Assembly (NCBI GenBank): GCA_903844815.1
Contig: CAIMVD010000156.1
Span: forward strand, 1-64,000
DNA length: 64,000 bases
Direction: 5' to 3'
Source: an uncultured Bacteroidota bacterium
GTDB lineage: Bacteria > Bacteroidota > Bacteroidia > Bacteroidales > VadinHA17
Below the pieces are notes generated by a model that saw only the letters and a list, made by a program, of their open reading frames with translations, was not told the DNA's origin and made no database searches. Of this stretch, positions 24,350 through 32,682 are shown one piece after another. The translations under genes were made by a program, and so were the position numbers. The stretch's first letter is position 1. Each line of letters opens with the position of its first letter.

Positions 24350-24382
24350 CAAAAATACTCTTAAAATAGGTTTAAAAACAAA
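24350..24382 (-). promoter_or_regulatory. Promoter of the nqr operon (TTTG - 21 bp - TATTTTTG)
   Basis: Minus-strand TTTG (24379-24382), a 21-base spacer and TATTTTTG (24350-24357) match the Bacteroidota -33/-7 pattern. Transcription would start near 24343, giving a 60-base leader before nqrA. Confidence 0.65.
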
Positions 24383-24448
24383 ATGTGCTGAATATGATAT
24401 AATATTTTAATATTTTTAAGGTTTGTAGAATGCTGATCCAGATTTTTT

Positions 24449-25738
24449 ATGAGACTATTTCTGATTATCGCCTTTTCATTAATTATTATTTCTCTCTCCG
24501 GACAACAAAGTTCAACAGATTCTGTTCTCTGGTCAAACCATATTTTTAATCCAAATATCAAAACCGTTCAGCTTTATAAGGAGGGATGGAATCTTTCATA
24601 TCCGGTAATTAAACTGAATGGCAATGAGAAGCTGATACTTCATTTCGATCTGCTCGAAGAGCGACCGGAATCATACGACTACGCCATTATTCATTGTGAT
24701 AAGGACTGGAATAAATCAGATATTTTTTACACTGATTACCTTGACGGGTTCCCCGAGAATCCGCTGGAAGATTATAAGGCATCTTTCAATACCACTGTCA
24801 GTTACTTTCACTACAGCGTTTCGTTTCCAAATGAACGTGTTAAAATTAAAATATCAGGCAATTATATCCTGCTTGTCTTTCCTTCAGGGAAACCCGATCA
24901 GCCTTCTGTTTCAAGAAGATTCATAGTTACTGAAGATGCTGCCGGAATATCAGTCAGCACCCACAGGCCAATGATGACAAAAAGCAACAACACCCATCAG
25001 CAGGTCGATTTTACTGTAAACTACAAAGGCCTTTCCATAACCGATCCTGTCAGGGAAGTCTTTGCCTTCATTCTGCAGAATGGCAGATGGGACAATGCCA
25101 AAAGAAACCTGAAACCTGAATTTTACGGGAACGGCGAACTTAAATATAATTCCTTATCCGATAAGAACATATTCGCAGGCGGTAATGAATTTCGCTATTT
25201 TGATATAAAAAGTATCCGGTACCAGACTGAATATGTCGCTAAAATCGAATATCTGTTTCCCAGCTACAACGTCAGGCTTGTAACATCGGGGAGCAGAGAA
25301 TTTAAACCCTACTTCTACTGGCAGGATTTTAACGGGAAGTATTATGTGGCCATACAGGAAGGCAGAAAGCCTGAGACAGATGCAGATTATGTCTATGTTT
25401 ATTTCAGCCTGAAGTCGGCAGAGCCGGTTGCAGGCGGGAATATGTATGTGTCGGGCGCACTGAACGATTGGTTATACGATAAGAATAACCTGATGACTTA
25501 TAATCAGGCAATAGGAGAATATGAATGTACCATGCTCCTGAAACAGGGCTGGTATAATTACGAGTATATTTTTTTGAAGAACGGAGAAAGGAGTGCCCCT
25601 CCGACCGAAATGGAAGGCAGCCATTATGAGACCGAAAATGACTACCTGGTGCTGATCTACTTCAGGAGTTCACGTGGCCGTTACGACAGGGTTGTTGGAT
25701 CGGTCATTCACAACACACTGAATAAGATGGTAAATTAA
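24449..25738 (+). CDS. DUF5103 protein, type IX secretion plug
   Basis: 429 aa with a signal peptide (MRLFLIIAFSLIIISLSGQ). The sequence matches DUF5103: LWSNHIFNPNIKTVQLYKEGW, NEKLILHFDLLEERPESYDYAIIHCDKDW, then a C-terminal beta-rich part (AGGNEFRYFDIKS, VYFSLKSAEPVAGGNMYVSGALNDW). In Flavobacterium this protein is the Plug that closes the SprA translocon of the T9SS when it is not bound to PorV. Its presence implies an active T9SS elsewhere in the genome. Its stop overlaps the convergent moaB gene by 4 bases. Confidence 0.85.
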   Translation: MRLFLIIAFSLIIISLSGQQSSTDSVLWSNHIFNPNIKTVQLYKEGWNLSYPVIKLNGNEKLILHFDLLEERPESYDYAIIHCDKDWNKSDIFYTDYLDGFPENPLEDYKASFNTTVSYFHYSVSFPNERVKIKISGNYILLVFPSGKPDQPSVSRRFIVTEDAAGISVSTHRPMMTKSNNTHQQVDFTVNYKGLSITDPVREVFAFILQNGRWDNAKRNLKPEFYGNGELKYNSLSDKNIFAGGNEFRYFDIKSIRYQTEYVAKIEYLFPSYNVRLVTSGSREFKPYFYWQDFNGKYYVAIQEGRKPETDADYVYVYFSLKSAEPVAGGNMYVSGALNDWLYDKNNLMTYNQAIGEYECTMLLKQGWYNYEYIFLKNGERSAPPTEMEGSHYETENDYLVLIYFRSSRGRYDRVVGSVIHNTLNKMVN

Positions 25739-26247
25739 TGCTTATCATGTGTGTCGATTCCATACTGCATATAAATGGTATGGTTCAGGGTCTTAAGAAT
25801 TTCGGTCATATATTCAGCAACAGCTTTTACCGATCCGGGAAGAGTGTAAATCAACGACTTTCCGATAATGCCGGCAACCCCTCTGCTTAACAGCGCATTT
25901 GGTTTTTCGGTACCGTATTTGATCCTTATGAATTCCATAATGCCTGGAATCTCTTTTGAAAGTAACGGGGCAACAGTCTCAATCGTTATATCGCGCGGTC
26001 CTATCCCTGTGCCACCTGTGGTGAAAATAATATTATAGGTGAGGGCGGCACTTCTTATCAGTTCCCCAAGCATCGTTGCATCATCGGGCAACAGTTTGAA
26101 ATCAACGCTATAATCCCAGCCGGTTGAATGGAAGAATTCCGACAGGAGTTCATTTACCTTCGGACCGCTCAGGTCGGCATATTCACCCCTGTAAGCCCTG
26201 TCGCTGAGAGTGATTATCAATACTTCTATTTTTTCAGGAAGGTTCAT
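25735..26247 (-). CDS. moaB: Molybdopterin adenylyltransferase, MoaB/MogA family
   Basis: 170 aa. FTTGGTGIGPRDITIE is the MPT-binding signature; ALLSRGVAGIIGKSLIYTLPGS is the later conserved block. MogA/MoaB adenylates molybdopterin before metal insertion by MoeA. It overlaps the moaC stop with an ATGA junction, so the two are translationally coupled. Closest to Mog by function; MoaB paralogues look alike. Confidence 0.88.
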   Translation of the reverse strand: MNLPEKIEVLIITLSDRAYRGEYADLSGPKVNELLSEFFHSTGWDYSVDFKLLPDDATMLGELIRSAALTYNIIFTTGGTGIGPRDITIETVAPLLSKEIPGIMEFIRIKYGTEKPNALLSRGVAGIIGKSLIYTLPGSVKAVAEYMTEILKTLNHTIYMQYGIDTHDKH

Positions 26248-26690
26248 TTCTTGATTTTTTCAATAAGTCTGATACTGCTGATCACCATGTTCTTATCGAC
26301 TGCTTTGCACATATCGTAAACCGTAAGCAGTGCAACTGATACTGCCGTCAATGCTTCCATTTCCACACCCGTTTTCCCTGTACTTCGAACCTCGCTCTCA
26401 GCTATAACACCGTTCTCATCAGTTCTAAGATCAACCCTTACATTTTCAATGAAAATATTGTGGCACAACGGAATCAGAGCCGACGTCTGTTTTGCTGCAT
26501 TTATTCCTGCAAGCTGAGCCACTGTTAAAACATCACCCTTCTTAAGCTGATTCTCTTTCAGAAGATTAAGAGTATCAGGAGAAAGGGAAATTTGACCGGC
26601 TGCTTTCGCAATACGAATCTGTTCAATCTTATCGCCTACGTCTACCATGACGGCCTTTCCGGCATTATCGGTATGAGAAAGTTTCTTCAT
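26244..26690 (-). CDS. moaC: Cyclic pyranopterin monophosphate synthase
   Basis: About 148 aa from ATG 26690 (a TTG one codon upstream is less likely). Signatures are LSHTDNAGKAVMVDVGDK, AKQTSALIPLCHNI and GVEMEALTAVSVALLTVYDMCKA. MoaC converts the MoaA product to cPMP. It is 5 bases downstream of moaA. Confidence 0.93.
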   Translation of the reverse strand: MKKLSHTDNAGKAVMVDVGDKIEQIRIAKAAGQISLSPDTLNLLKENQLKKGDVLTVAQLAGINAAKQTSALIPLCHNIFIENVRVDLRTDENGVIAESEVRSTGKTGVEMEALTAVSVALLTVYDMCKAVDKNMVISSIRLIEKIKK

Positions 26691-26695
26691 CAATT

Positions 26696-27496
26696 CTACC
26701 CTCCAATATTATAAAATTCACCAGTATTGTTTACTGTTCCGCATTGAGGCTTAAGTTCAACGGCAAGTTGAATAGCCCTTTCGAAACCCAGTTCCCTTAT
26801 ATCAAATTCAACATTGCTGAAAAGACAGGGCTTTAGCTTTCCGTTCGATGTAAGCCGAAGTCTGTTGCATAACATACAATCGCCTCCTGTGCCTCCATCT
26901 ACCGCTGAGAAATGACCACTAACAAGGTCCATTTGTTTTATATACCTTATTTCAAGATCATTCCTGCGACAGAACTTAGCTACTTCTCTTGCTGCAGCCT
27001 CCTCTTTAGAGACCCTGATTACACAGTTTATCTTCACAGGAAGCAATCCTGCTCTTTTTGCCGCAAAAATGCCTTCAATAACATTTGCTACATTGCCATT
27101 CCTTGTAATAGAGGCAAACTTTTCAGGATTGGTAGTATCGAGACTGATGTTGACCCGGTGCAGGCCCGCAGCCTTCAGATCGTCAGCATAATTAGCGAGC
27201 AGAACACCATTTGTTGTCATGGACAGATCAGTTATCCCTGCAATTCCGGAGAGCATCTCCACAAGTGCGACTATACCCTTTCTGACAAGGGGCTCGCCGC
27301 CGGTTATCCTGACTTTTGTAACACCATGTTTTACTGCTTCCCGGGTAAATCCCGCAATTTCATCGTAGGTGAGGATTTCATTATGCGACAACTTTTTAAT
27401 TCCCGATACAGGCATACAGTAGGTGCATCTCAGGTTACAGCGATCGGTAACCGAGATCCTCAGATAATTAATATTTCTGTTATATCTGTCGTACAC
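26696..27496 (-). CDS. moaA: GTP 3',8-cyclase, compact form
   Basis: 266 aa radical-SAM enzyme, about 60 residues shorter than the usual 325-330. Both cluster motifs are present: CNLRCTYCMP for the SAM cluster and CMLCNRLRLTSNGKLKPC for the C-terminal cluster; the required diglycine ends the protein (NIGG). The missing stretch is between the barrel and the second cluster (around KQMDLVSGHF). Compact MoaA forms occur in some Bacteroidota and clostridia, as I recall. Starts with GTG, overlapping the moeA stop by 17 bases. Confidence 0.88.
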   Translation of the reverse strand: MYDRYNRNINYLRISVTDRCNLRCTYCMPVSGIKKLSHNEILTYDEIAGFTREAVKHGVTKVRITGGEPLVRKGIVALVEMLSGIAGITDLSMTTNGVLLANYADDLKAAGLHRVNISLDTTNPEKFASITRNGNVANVIEGIFAAKRAGLLPVKINCVIRVSKEEAAAREVAKFCRRNDLEIRYIKQMDLVSGHFSAVDGGTGGDCMLCNRLRLTSNGKLKPCLFSNVEFDIRELGFERAIQLAVELKPQCGTVNNTGEFYNIGG

Positions 27497-28655
27497 TTAC
27501 GATCTCTCCTTTCTCAACTCTCAGTTGACCTGACGGAATTGAAATAATGCCGTCGGCGGGAATCAAAGCTGAAATATGTGCCGAACCGTGATATTCAACA
27601 GGAGTTACCATTCCGTCATCGGAAATCATTACCGGGACCAGAGCCTGCCGGTCGGCCGATCTCCTGACATATGTATCCTTCATCGGTAATAACAAAGTAA
27701 GTGGCTTCCACGAACAATTCATCATTCGGTATATCAGAGGCTTAACCAGCATTTCAAACTGAAGGAAGGCCGATACGGGATTTCCCGGAAGGCCAAATAC
27801 GAGGGCATCGGGGTGAACACCAAATGTAGTAGGCTTTCCGGGTTGAATTTTAATCTTTGAGAACTTAATTCTCACCCCTGCCCTTTCCAATACCTCCGGA
27901 ACAAAATCAAAGTCACCCATTGATACTCCGCCCGTAATTAATACAATATCGCTTTTTGATATCGCGGTCTTAACCAAATCATACGTTGCATCTTCATCGT
28001 CCCTGGCAATTCCAAGATAGGTTCCCACTGCACCGGTATGAGTAATCTGTTCAAGAAGCTGGTAGGCATTAGAATTCCTGATCTGAGATTGGCCGGGGAC
28101 TTCAAATGGCTCAACGAGCTCATCTCCGGTGCTCACCACCGATACCCGGGGCATCCTGCTTACTGTCAATGAAGTACAGCCTACTGAAGCCATTACGGAA
28201 ATATCCTGCGGCTTAATCAGTCTGCCTTGTTTCAGAACAGTATCGCCAGTCCTTACATCCTCTCCTTTTACGCTTATATTGTCTTTTGAAAACGAACCTG
28301 TGAATCTGACCTTGCCTGAATGAAGAACTTCGGAATCTTCAACCATGAACACCATGTTGCAACCTTCAGGAACAGCAGCTCCTGTCATAATTCGCGAACA
28401 CTGACCCTTGTTTACCGGTAAGGAAGGCATACGGCCGGCAGCAATGGTCTCCATAATTTCAAAATCAGAGCCAAGACCGTCCCGGTGGCAGACAAAACCG
28501 TCGACTGTTGACTTATTGAATGGTGGCAAATCCATATCGCTTATAATGTCACCTGCAAGCACCCGGCCTGTTGACCCAGTAAATGAAATAACCTCGGTAC
28601 CTGTATCAAAGGCAGAATTCATTACTGTTTCATAAGCTTCACTAAACTCTATCAT
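27480..28655 (-). CDS. moeA: Molybdopterin molybdenumtransferase
   Basis: 391 aa, normal length. MoeA inserts molybdate (or tungstate) into adenylylated MPT. Visible motifs include DMDLPPFNKSTVDGF, RIMTGAAVPEGCN, TGDELVEP, ITGGVSMGDFDFVPEVL and FGLPGNPVSAFLQF. First gene of the moeA-moaA-moaC-moaB operon, with a -7 element 29 bases upstream. Confidence 0.94.
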   Translation of the reverse strand: MIEFSEAYETVMNSAFDTGTEVISFTGSTGRVLAGDIISDMDLPPFNKSTVDGFVCHRDGLGSDFEIMETIAAGRMPSLPVNKGQCSRIMTGAAVPEGCNMVFMVEDSEVLHSGKVRFTGSFSKDNISVKGEDVRTGDTVLKQGRLIKPQDISVMASVGCTSLTVSRMPRVSVVSTGDELVEPFEVPGQSQIRNSNAYQLLEQITHTGAVGTYLGIARDDEDATYDLVKTAISKSDIVLITGGVSMGDFDFVPEVLERAGVRIKFSKIKIQPGKPTTFGVHPDALVFGLPGNPVSAFLQFEMLVKPLIYRMMNCSWKPLTLLLPMKDTYVRRSADRQALVPVMISDDGMVTPVEYHGSAHISALIPADGIISIPSGQLRVEKGEIVSVRQI

Positions 28656-28683
28656 AGCTTTAATTTACAAGTTCTTTGGTTCT

Positions 28684-28691
28684 CAAAAGTA
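28684..28691 (-). promoter_or_regulatory. -7 element (TACTTTTG) for the moeA operon
   Basis: Plus-strand CAAAAGTA, TACTTTTG on the minus strand, matching TAnnTTTG. It lies between moeA and the 7-bp repeat array. No obvious -33 TTG. Confidence 0.45.
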
Positions 28692-28705
28692 GTAAAAAGT
28701 CTGAA

Positions 28706-28754
28706 GCCCGACGCCCGAAGCCCGTAGCCTGACGCCCGATGCCTGACGCCTCAG
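28706..28754. repeat. Seven degenerate 7-bp tandem repeats (GCCYGAN)
   Basis: Units in order: GCCCGAC, GCCCGAA, GCCCGTA, GCCTGAC, GCCCGAT, GCCTGAC, GCCTCAG. The G+C-rich block sits in the short gap between the ABC ATPase stop and the moeA promoter. A second intergenic 7-bp array exists at 44331. I see no strong hairpin here. Confidence 0.75.
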
Positions 28755-28756
28755 GT

Positions 28757-29821
28757 TCAATCCAGTTTCTTCTCATGTAATACAATACATGCTTCCCGCG
28801 GAAAACTAATCCATATTTCGGAATGTTCGCTAAAGGGATTTTGCCTGAAAGTATCCGCAGAGACATCAACATAAAAGGTTACTCCTGTATCGACAGATAC
28901 TTCCATACCATATTCCGATGGAAGAATATCTGTAACTTTTCCCCTGAAACAATTTTCTGAACAGGGTCTGTCGATGCCGGATGAAATTCTGATATCGTCG
29001 CTTCTGACAAGCAGAAGCCCCTCGCCGGGGAAGGAATTTCCCCCAAGGGAGAAGATTAGATTACCATTGCATAGGGCTTTCCACTCTCCTGCTAACTCCA
29101 TGAATTTTACCCTGAAGAAGTTCCTGATCCCTGAATATCTTGCAACAAACCTGTTAACAGGCTTTCTGAAGACTTCATCGGGGGTGCCTTCCTGAATAAT
29201 CCTGCCTCCATGAATTACGCCTACCCGAGACGCCAGGCTTACGGCTTCACGGTAATCGTGAGTAACGTGGATTATCGTCAGACCTTCGCGGTTAAGCCTG
29301 CGAAATAACCTTTTTATGTCATCCTTCAGGCTTGCATCTATTGAAGCCATTGGCTCATCGAGGAGCAGAAGCCGGGGCGATTTGATGAGAGTACGTGCCA
29401 GGGCTACCCTCTGCAATTCCCCGCCTGAAAGATGTTTTGTGTCGCGGTCGAGAAGGTGGGCAATATTAAGCTCCGAAGATATATTAAACACTTTTCCCTT
29501 TACAAAATTTCTACTTTTTCTGCCTGAGCTTATTGAATAGGCAATATTTTCAAAAACAGTCATATTCGGAAAAACGGCATAATCCTGGAAGACAAGCCCT
29601 ATATTTCTGTCCTGTATTCTTTGCGATGTCAGGTTTTCGCTGCCCAGCCAGATTTCCCCGGTATCCGGACGGCTTAATCCTGCAATAAGTTCAAGAAGCT
29701 GTGTTTTACCAGAACCTGACCTCCCGAGCAGAACATAATAAGTTCCGGCAGGTATCGCTATGCTGATATCGCTCAGATTAAAGTTTCCCAGCTTTTTGGA
29801 TATGTTTTTAAGCGTCAGCAT
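28757..29821 (-). CDS. wtpC: Tungstate/molybdate ABC transporter ATP-binding protein
   Basis: 354 aa from ATG 29821; an upstream ORF extension to 29956 is rejected because it lies inside the permease gene and gives a hydrophobic tail out of place. Walker A is LLGRSGSGKTQLLELIAG, Q-loop GLVFQDYAVFPNMT, signature LSGGELQRVALARTL, Walker B RLLLLDEPMASID, and the H-loop IHVTHDY. A C-terminal TOBE-like domain (about 260-354) probably senses or binds oxyanion. It overlaps the permease gene by 14 bases. Confidence 0.82.
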   Translation of the reverse strand: MLTLKNISKKLGNFNLSDISIAIPAGTYYVLLGRSGSGKTQLLELIAGLSRPDTGEIWLGSENLTSQRIQDRNIGLVFQDYAVFPNMTVFENIAYSISSGRKSRNFVKGKVFNISSELNIAHLLDRDTKHLSGGELQRVALARTLIKSPRLLLLDEPMASIDASLKDDIKRLFRRLNREGLTIIHVTHDYREAVSLASRVGVIHGGRIIQEGTPDEVFRKPVNRFVARYSGIRNFFRVKFMELAGEWKALCNGNLIFSLGGNSFPGEGLLLVRSDDIRISSGIDRPCSENCFRGKVTDILPSEYGMEVSVDTGVTFYVDVSADTFRQNPFSEHSEIWISFPREACIVLHEKKLD

Positions 29822-30617
29822 TTTCTTCTTTAAAAATTGCAGTTTCCCTTCTTCCCGAAAGCAGCCTGAGCAGGGTGAATACAACCAAAGCGACCAGAAT
29901 AAACAGAACAGCAGCAGGCCTTGCATATGTGAGCCCGAAGGAACTAAACCGGTCATAAATAAGCACGGGTGCGATCATTGGGTGGTATGCTATAATAACT
30001 ACTGCGCCAAACTCACTCATTCCCCTGGCAAACATCATTACAAATCCGGTGACAATGCTTCTGCGTGCCAGCGGAAGTGAGATTGTAAAAAAGACCCGTG
30101 AGGGAGATGCTCCCAGGTTAAGTCCTGCTTTTTCAAGACGCTCCGGAACAGCTGCAAACCCATCACGCGCTGCGTTTATGAGAAAAGGGAGACTAACGAA
30201 TGCCATAGCAATCGCTATTCCTGCCGGGTTATTTACCAGGTTAAGTCCGACAGCGGATGCAGCTTTGCCGAGGACGCCCTCCCTGGAGATAAAGCCCAAA
30301 AGTGCAATTCCTGCTGCCGTGTGAGGTAAAACAACAGGAAGATCGATGATTCCCTGGACAAGACTCTTCCCGGGAAACGATTTGCGGGCAAGTATCCAGG
30401 CAAAGGGTACGGCAGCAACTGAAAACAGTAAAGTGGATGCAAATGAAACCCAAATTGTCAGCCAGATACTGGCCCTTACTTCCTTGTCAGCAGCTGTAGC
30501 AAAAAACTCTCCCGGCCCTGTTTTTATGAACATCGACAGAAGTGGTGCTATAAGAAAAAGAAGTATCAACGATGATAAAAGCAGCAGAATCCAGTTAAAA
30601 GGTCCGTATCGGTTCAT
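29808..30617 (-). CDS. wtpB: Tungstate/molybdate ABC transporter permease
   Basis: 269 aa with about six membrane spans and the EAA-like cytoplasmic loop LEKAGLNLGASPSRVFFTISLPLARRS. The family is ModB/WtpB/CysT. The neighbouring WtpA-type binding protein points to tungstate or molybdate rather than sulfate. It is 8 bases downstream of the binding-protein gene. Confidence 0.85.
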   Translation of the reverse strand: MNRYGPFNWILLLLSSLILLFLIAPLLSMFIKTGPGEFFATAADKEVRASIWLTIWVSFASTLLFSVAAVPFAWILARKSFPGKSLVQGIIDLPVVLPHTAAGIALLGFISREGVLGKAASAVGLNLVNNPAGIAIAMAFVSLPFLINAARDGFAAVPERLEKAGLNLGASPSRVFFTISLPLARRSIVTGFVMMFARGMSEFGAVVIIAYHPMIAPVLIYDRFSSFGLTYARPAAVLFILVALVVFTLLRLLSGRRETAIFKEENADA

Positions 30618-30625
30618 CTTATACT

Positions 30626-31579
30626 TTATTGCCGCGGCAGGTATTGCCTGAGTTTCTCCGGAACCATGCCGGGCTGATCTGATACAAGCGGATAAAGCGG
30701 ATTCTGACCATTTTTCATGAAGATCTCCTTTCCCTTCTCTCCAAGAATAAACGCAATAAAGTCAATAGCCTCATCCCTTTGGGGTGCTTTATCGAGTACT
30801 GAAATACTGTAATTGATGAAGTCGCCCGAAACTGTTATAGTTGTCCCTGGCTTACTTCCTTTAACACTTGCAGAGACAGTTTTGTATTCCTCTTTTCGGG
30901 AGGGATCGGAAAGATTTATCTCATCAGGAAGCTCAATATATTTAAATCCGTGCTGTACGGCGACCGACTTGTATTGGAGCATATAATCAATTGCATTTGC
31001 TTCAAGGAGGGCAACCAGATCCACCTCTTTGGGACGGATGAAATCCCTGTTCTTTTCTGAAAGAAGGGCTGCGAGGTCATTCCTTTTATAATATTTTTCA
31101 GCAAGCATAAATGTGAATACTGTCCGGTATCCGCAGGGGTCCTGATCAGGATCGGAGCGGGAATAAATAACATCATTTTTCTGAAGCACATCCATCCAGT
31201 TTGACGAATTTATTTCAGCTGAGTATTTCGATTTCTCATTGTAAGCTACAACTATTTCATTTGTCGCAAAACGAATACTCCATCCGGTATAACCGGGAAT
31301 AAGCATTTCGTTTATCACAAAATAATCGGCAGAGGCGATTATGTCACATGGTTTTTTCAGTTCGGTTATTTTCCGTGCACAGACAAGGCTGCCTGCCGAT
31401 TCAAGAAGAATATTTACATCGGGATGCAGTTTTTCGTATTCGCCTTTAAGCTGGCTGAAAGGTACTGAAAGGCTGCCGGCATGAAATACAATAATCTCCT
31501 TCTTTGCAGTACTTCCTGAATTATTGCAGCTGTAGAATATAAATGATGAAAAAATAAATAAAATAACAAACTGTCTCAT
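30626..31579 (-). CDS. wtpA: Tungstate/molybdate-binding lipoprotein, WtpA type
   Basis: 317 aa. The N-terminus is a lipoprotein signal (MRQFVILFIFSSFIFYSCNN). The mature protein opens IIVFHAGSLSVPFSQL and ESAGSLVCARKITEL, with IIASADYFVINEM, typical of WtpA/ModA proteins that bind tungstate or molybdate. WtpA types often prefer tungstate, which would suit the tungsten enzyme encoded 3 kb away; specificity is inferred, not shown. First gene of a wtpABC operon on the minus strand. Confidence 0.85.
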   Translation of the reverse strand: MRQFVILFIFSSFIFYSCNNSGSTAKKEIIVFHAGSLSVPFSQLKGEYEKLHPDVNILLESAGSLVCARKITELKKPCDIIASADYFVINEMLIPGYTGWSIRFATNEIVVAYNEKSKYSAEINSSNWMDVLQKNDVIYSRSDPDQDPCGYRTVFTFMLAEKYYKRNDLAALLSEKNRDFIRPKEVDLVALLEANAIDYMLQYKSVAVQHGFKYIELPDEINLSDPSRKEEYKTVSASVKGSKPGTTITVSGDFINYSISVLDKAPQRDEAIDFIAFILGEKGKEIFMKNGQNPLYPLVSDQPGMVPEKLRQYLPRQ

Positions 31580-31648
31580 AATTAAAACTTCTTATTTAAG
31601 TTTTTTTGTAAGCTAAAAAGTTTTTCAGTTTAATAGCATCCCGAATAC

Positions 31649-31759
31649 TTATATCGCCTCTGACATCAATAAACAAAAAAGTTTTTTGTCTTTATCATTT
31701 ATTCCTTTTACACCATAAAAAGCTTTACAACCGTGGTTTTTTATTTTCCTGATTCTCAT
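31649..31759 (-). CDS. Putative 36-aa ORF coupled to the Abi gene
   Basis: ATG overlaps the Abi stop in an ATGA junction (31756-31759). It reads MRIRKIKNHGCKAFYGVKG and continues basic to a TAA at 31649. A different frame beginning inside an A/T homopolymer reads on as TFLFIDVRGDISIRDAIKLK to a stop at 31596, which suggests a possible frameshift so that the original protein would be about 53 aa. Unrecognised. It may be a small accessory or regulatory partner of the Abi protein, or a chance ORF. Confidence 0.3.
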   Translation of the reverse strand: MRIRKIKNHGCKAFYGVKGINDKDKKLFCLLMSEAI

Positions 31760-32682
31760 TTCCAAAGAGTTTCGTTTTGCCATGTTGCAGGAAAGCCCAT
31801 TGCATGTGGGTCAATATTCGGGTACTTTGCCAATAATGCCTTGAATTTGCTTTGAATGCCATGTTTCGGGTTAATCGTATTCATCAGGTAAATCACCATT
31901 GAGAGAATAAAATAGGCTTTGTTATTCAATGGCAACGACTGACCTGTTTCGGGACAAACATAGCTTGTTTGGTTAATAAATGTATGGTGCGGATTAAGTG
32001 GAATAATGGGTTGTATTTGCATTTCACGGTTCCATAAACGGGCATGGTGGGCACAAACATTTCGTAAATACACTATGCTATGCAGCCATGATGAAAGTAC
32101 TTTATCTGCCAATCCAAAATATTTTGCAATATAACGTTTGTCTTTTGTGGGTTGTAAATAGCTGTAAAGGCTCGAAAGAGTGCCAAAAGAAGATACTTCC
32201 AGCATCATCCAACTGGGTGGCATGGGGTCGGAATACTTGTGTTTAAATGCCTGTACAAACTCCTCATCACTACGGGAATATTCATTGCCGATTTTCGAAA
32301 GCGTATCGGCATGTTTTACAGGATTGGAAAAGTTAGCCGAATCGAGATACCAAAAGGATCCAAGGCTGTGCGATAACACATAAATCATTTTAGCACGAAC
32401 AGCTACTTCAATTTTTTCAAGTTCCCTTAATACAAGCAATCGAAACTCCCTGTCGAATTTGTAAATGCTAAAAGCTGTTTCGAAAGTAGCGGCGGGCTTA
32501 AAATGGTGGTTTTGTTTATCAGCTAAAAGCGGATACCAATAGCCGCTTAGACGGTAATAGCTTATAACCTCTAGCAAGTGCAATGCTTTTGGCTCATCTT
32601 CGATGGTTAAGCCACGGGTTTTAAGTTGCTGAAGCTGGTCGGCATACGAAAGGGCCGTTTTGTTGTAAGGCACCTTGTTCAC
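31756..32682 (-). CDS. Abi family protein (AbiD/AbiF-like, HEPN-type)
   Basis: 308 aa matching the Abi_2 family linked to abortive phage infection. Typical stretches: LLEVISYYRLSGYWYPL near the N-terminus, FDREFRLLVLRELEKIEVAVRAK, and YLRNVCAHHARLWNR, which carries the R-N-x3-H-like catalytic motif of HEPN ribonucleases. GTG start. Its gene composition differs a little from neighbours and it sits with remnants, so it is probably horizontally acquired. Defence activity is inferred from the family. Confidence 0.82.
   Translation of the reverse strand: MNKVPYNKTALSYADQLQQLKTRGLTIEDEPKALHLLEVISYYRLSGYWYPLLADKQNHHFKPAATFETAFSIYKFDREFRLLVLRELEKIEVAVRAKMIYVLSHSLGSFWYLDSANFSNPVKHADTLSKIGNEYSRSDEEFVQAFKHKYSDPMPPSWMMLEVSSFGTLSSLYSYLQPTKDKRYIAKYFGLADKVLSSWLHSIVYLRNVCAHHARLWNREMQIQPIIPLNPHHTFINQTSYVCPETGQSLPLNNKAYFILSMVIYLMNTINPKHGIQSKFKALLAKYPNIDPHAMGFPATWQNETLWK

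Noticed and set aside
28706-28754. CRISPR-like array
   Set aside because: Units are 7 bp, contiguous, with no spacers and no cas genes.
29822-29956. N-terminal extension of the ABC ATPase
   Set aside because: Lies inside the permease gene; the ATG at 29821 gives a normal ABC N-terminus.
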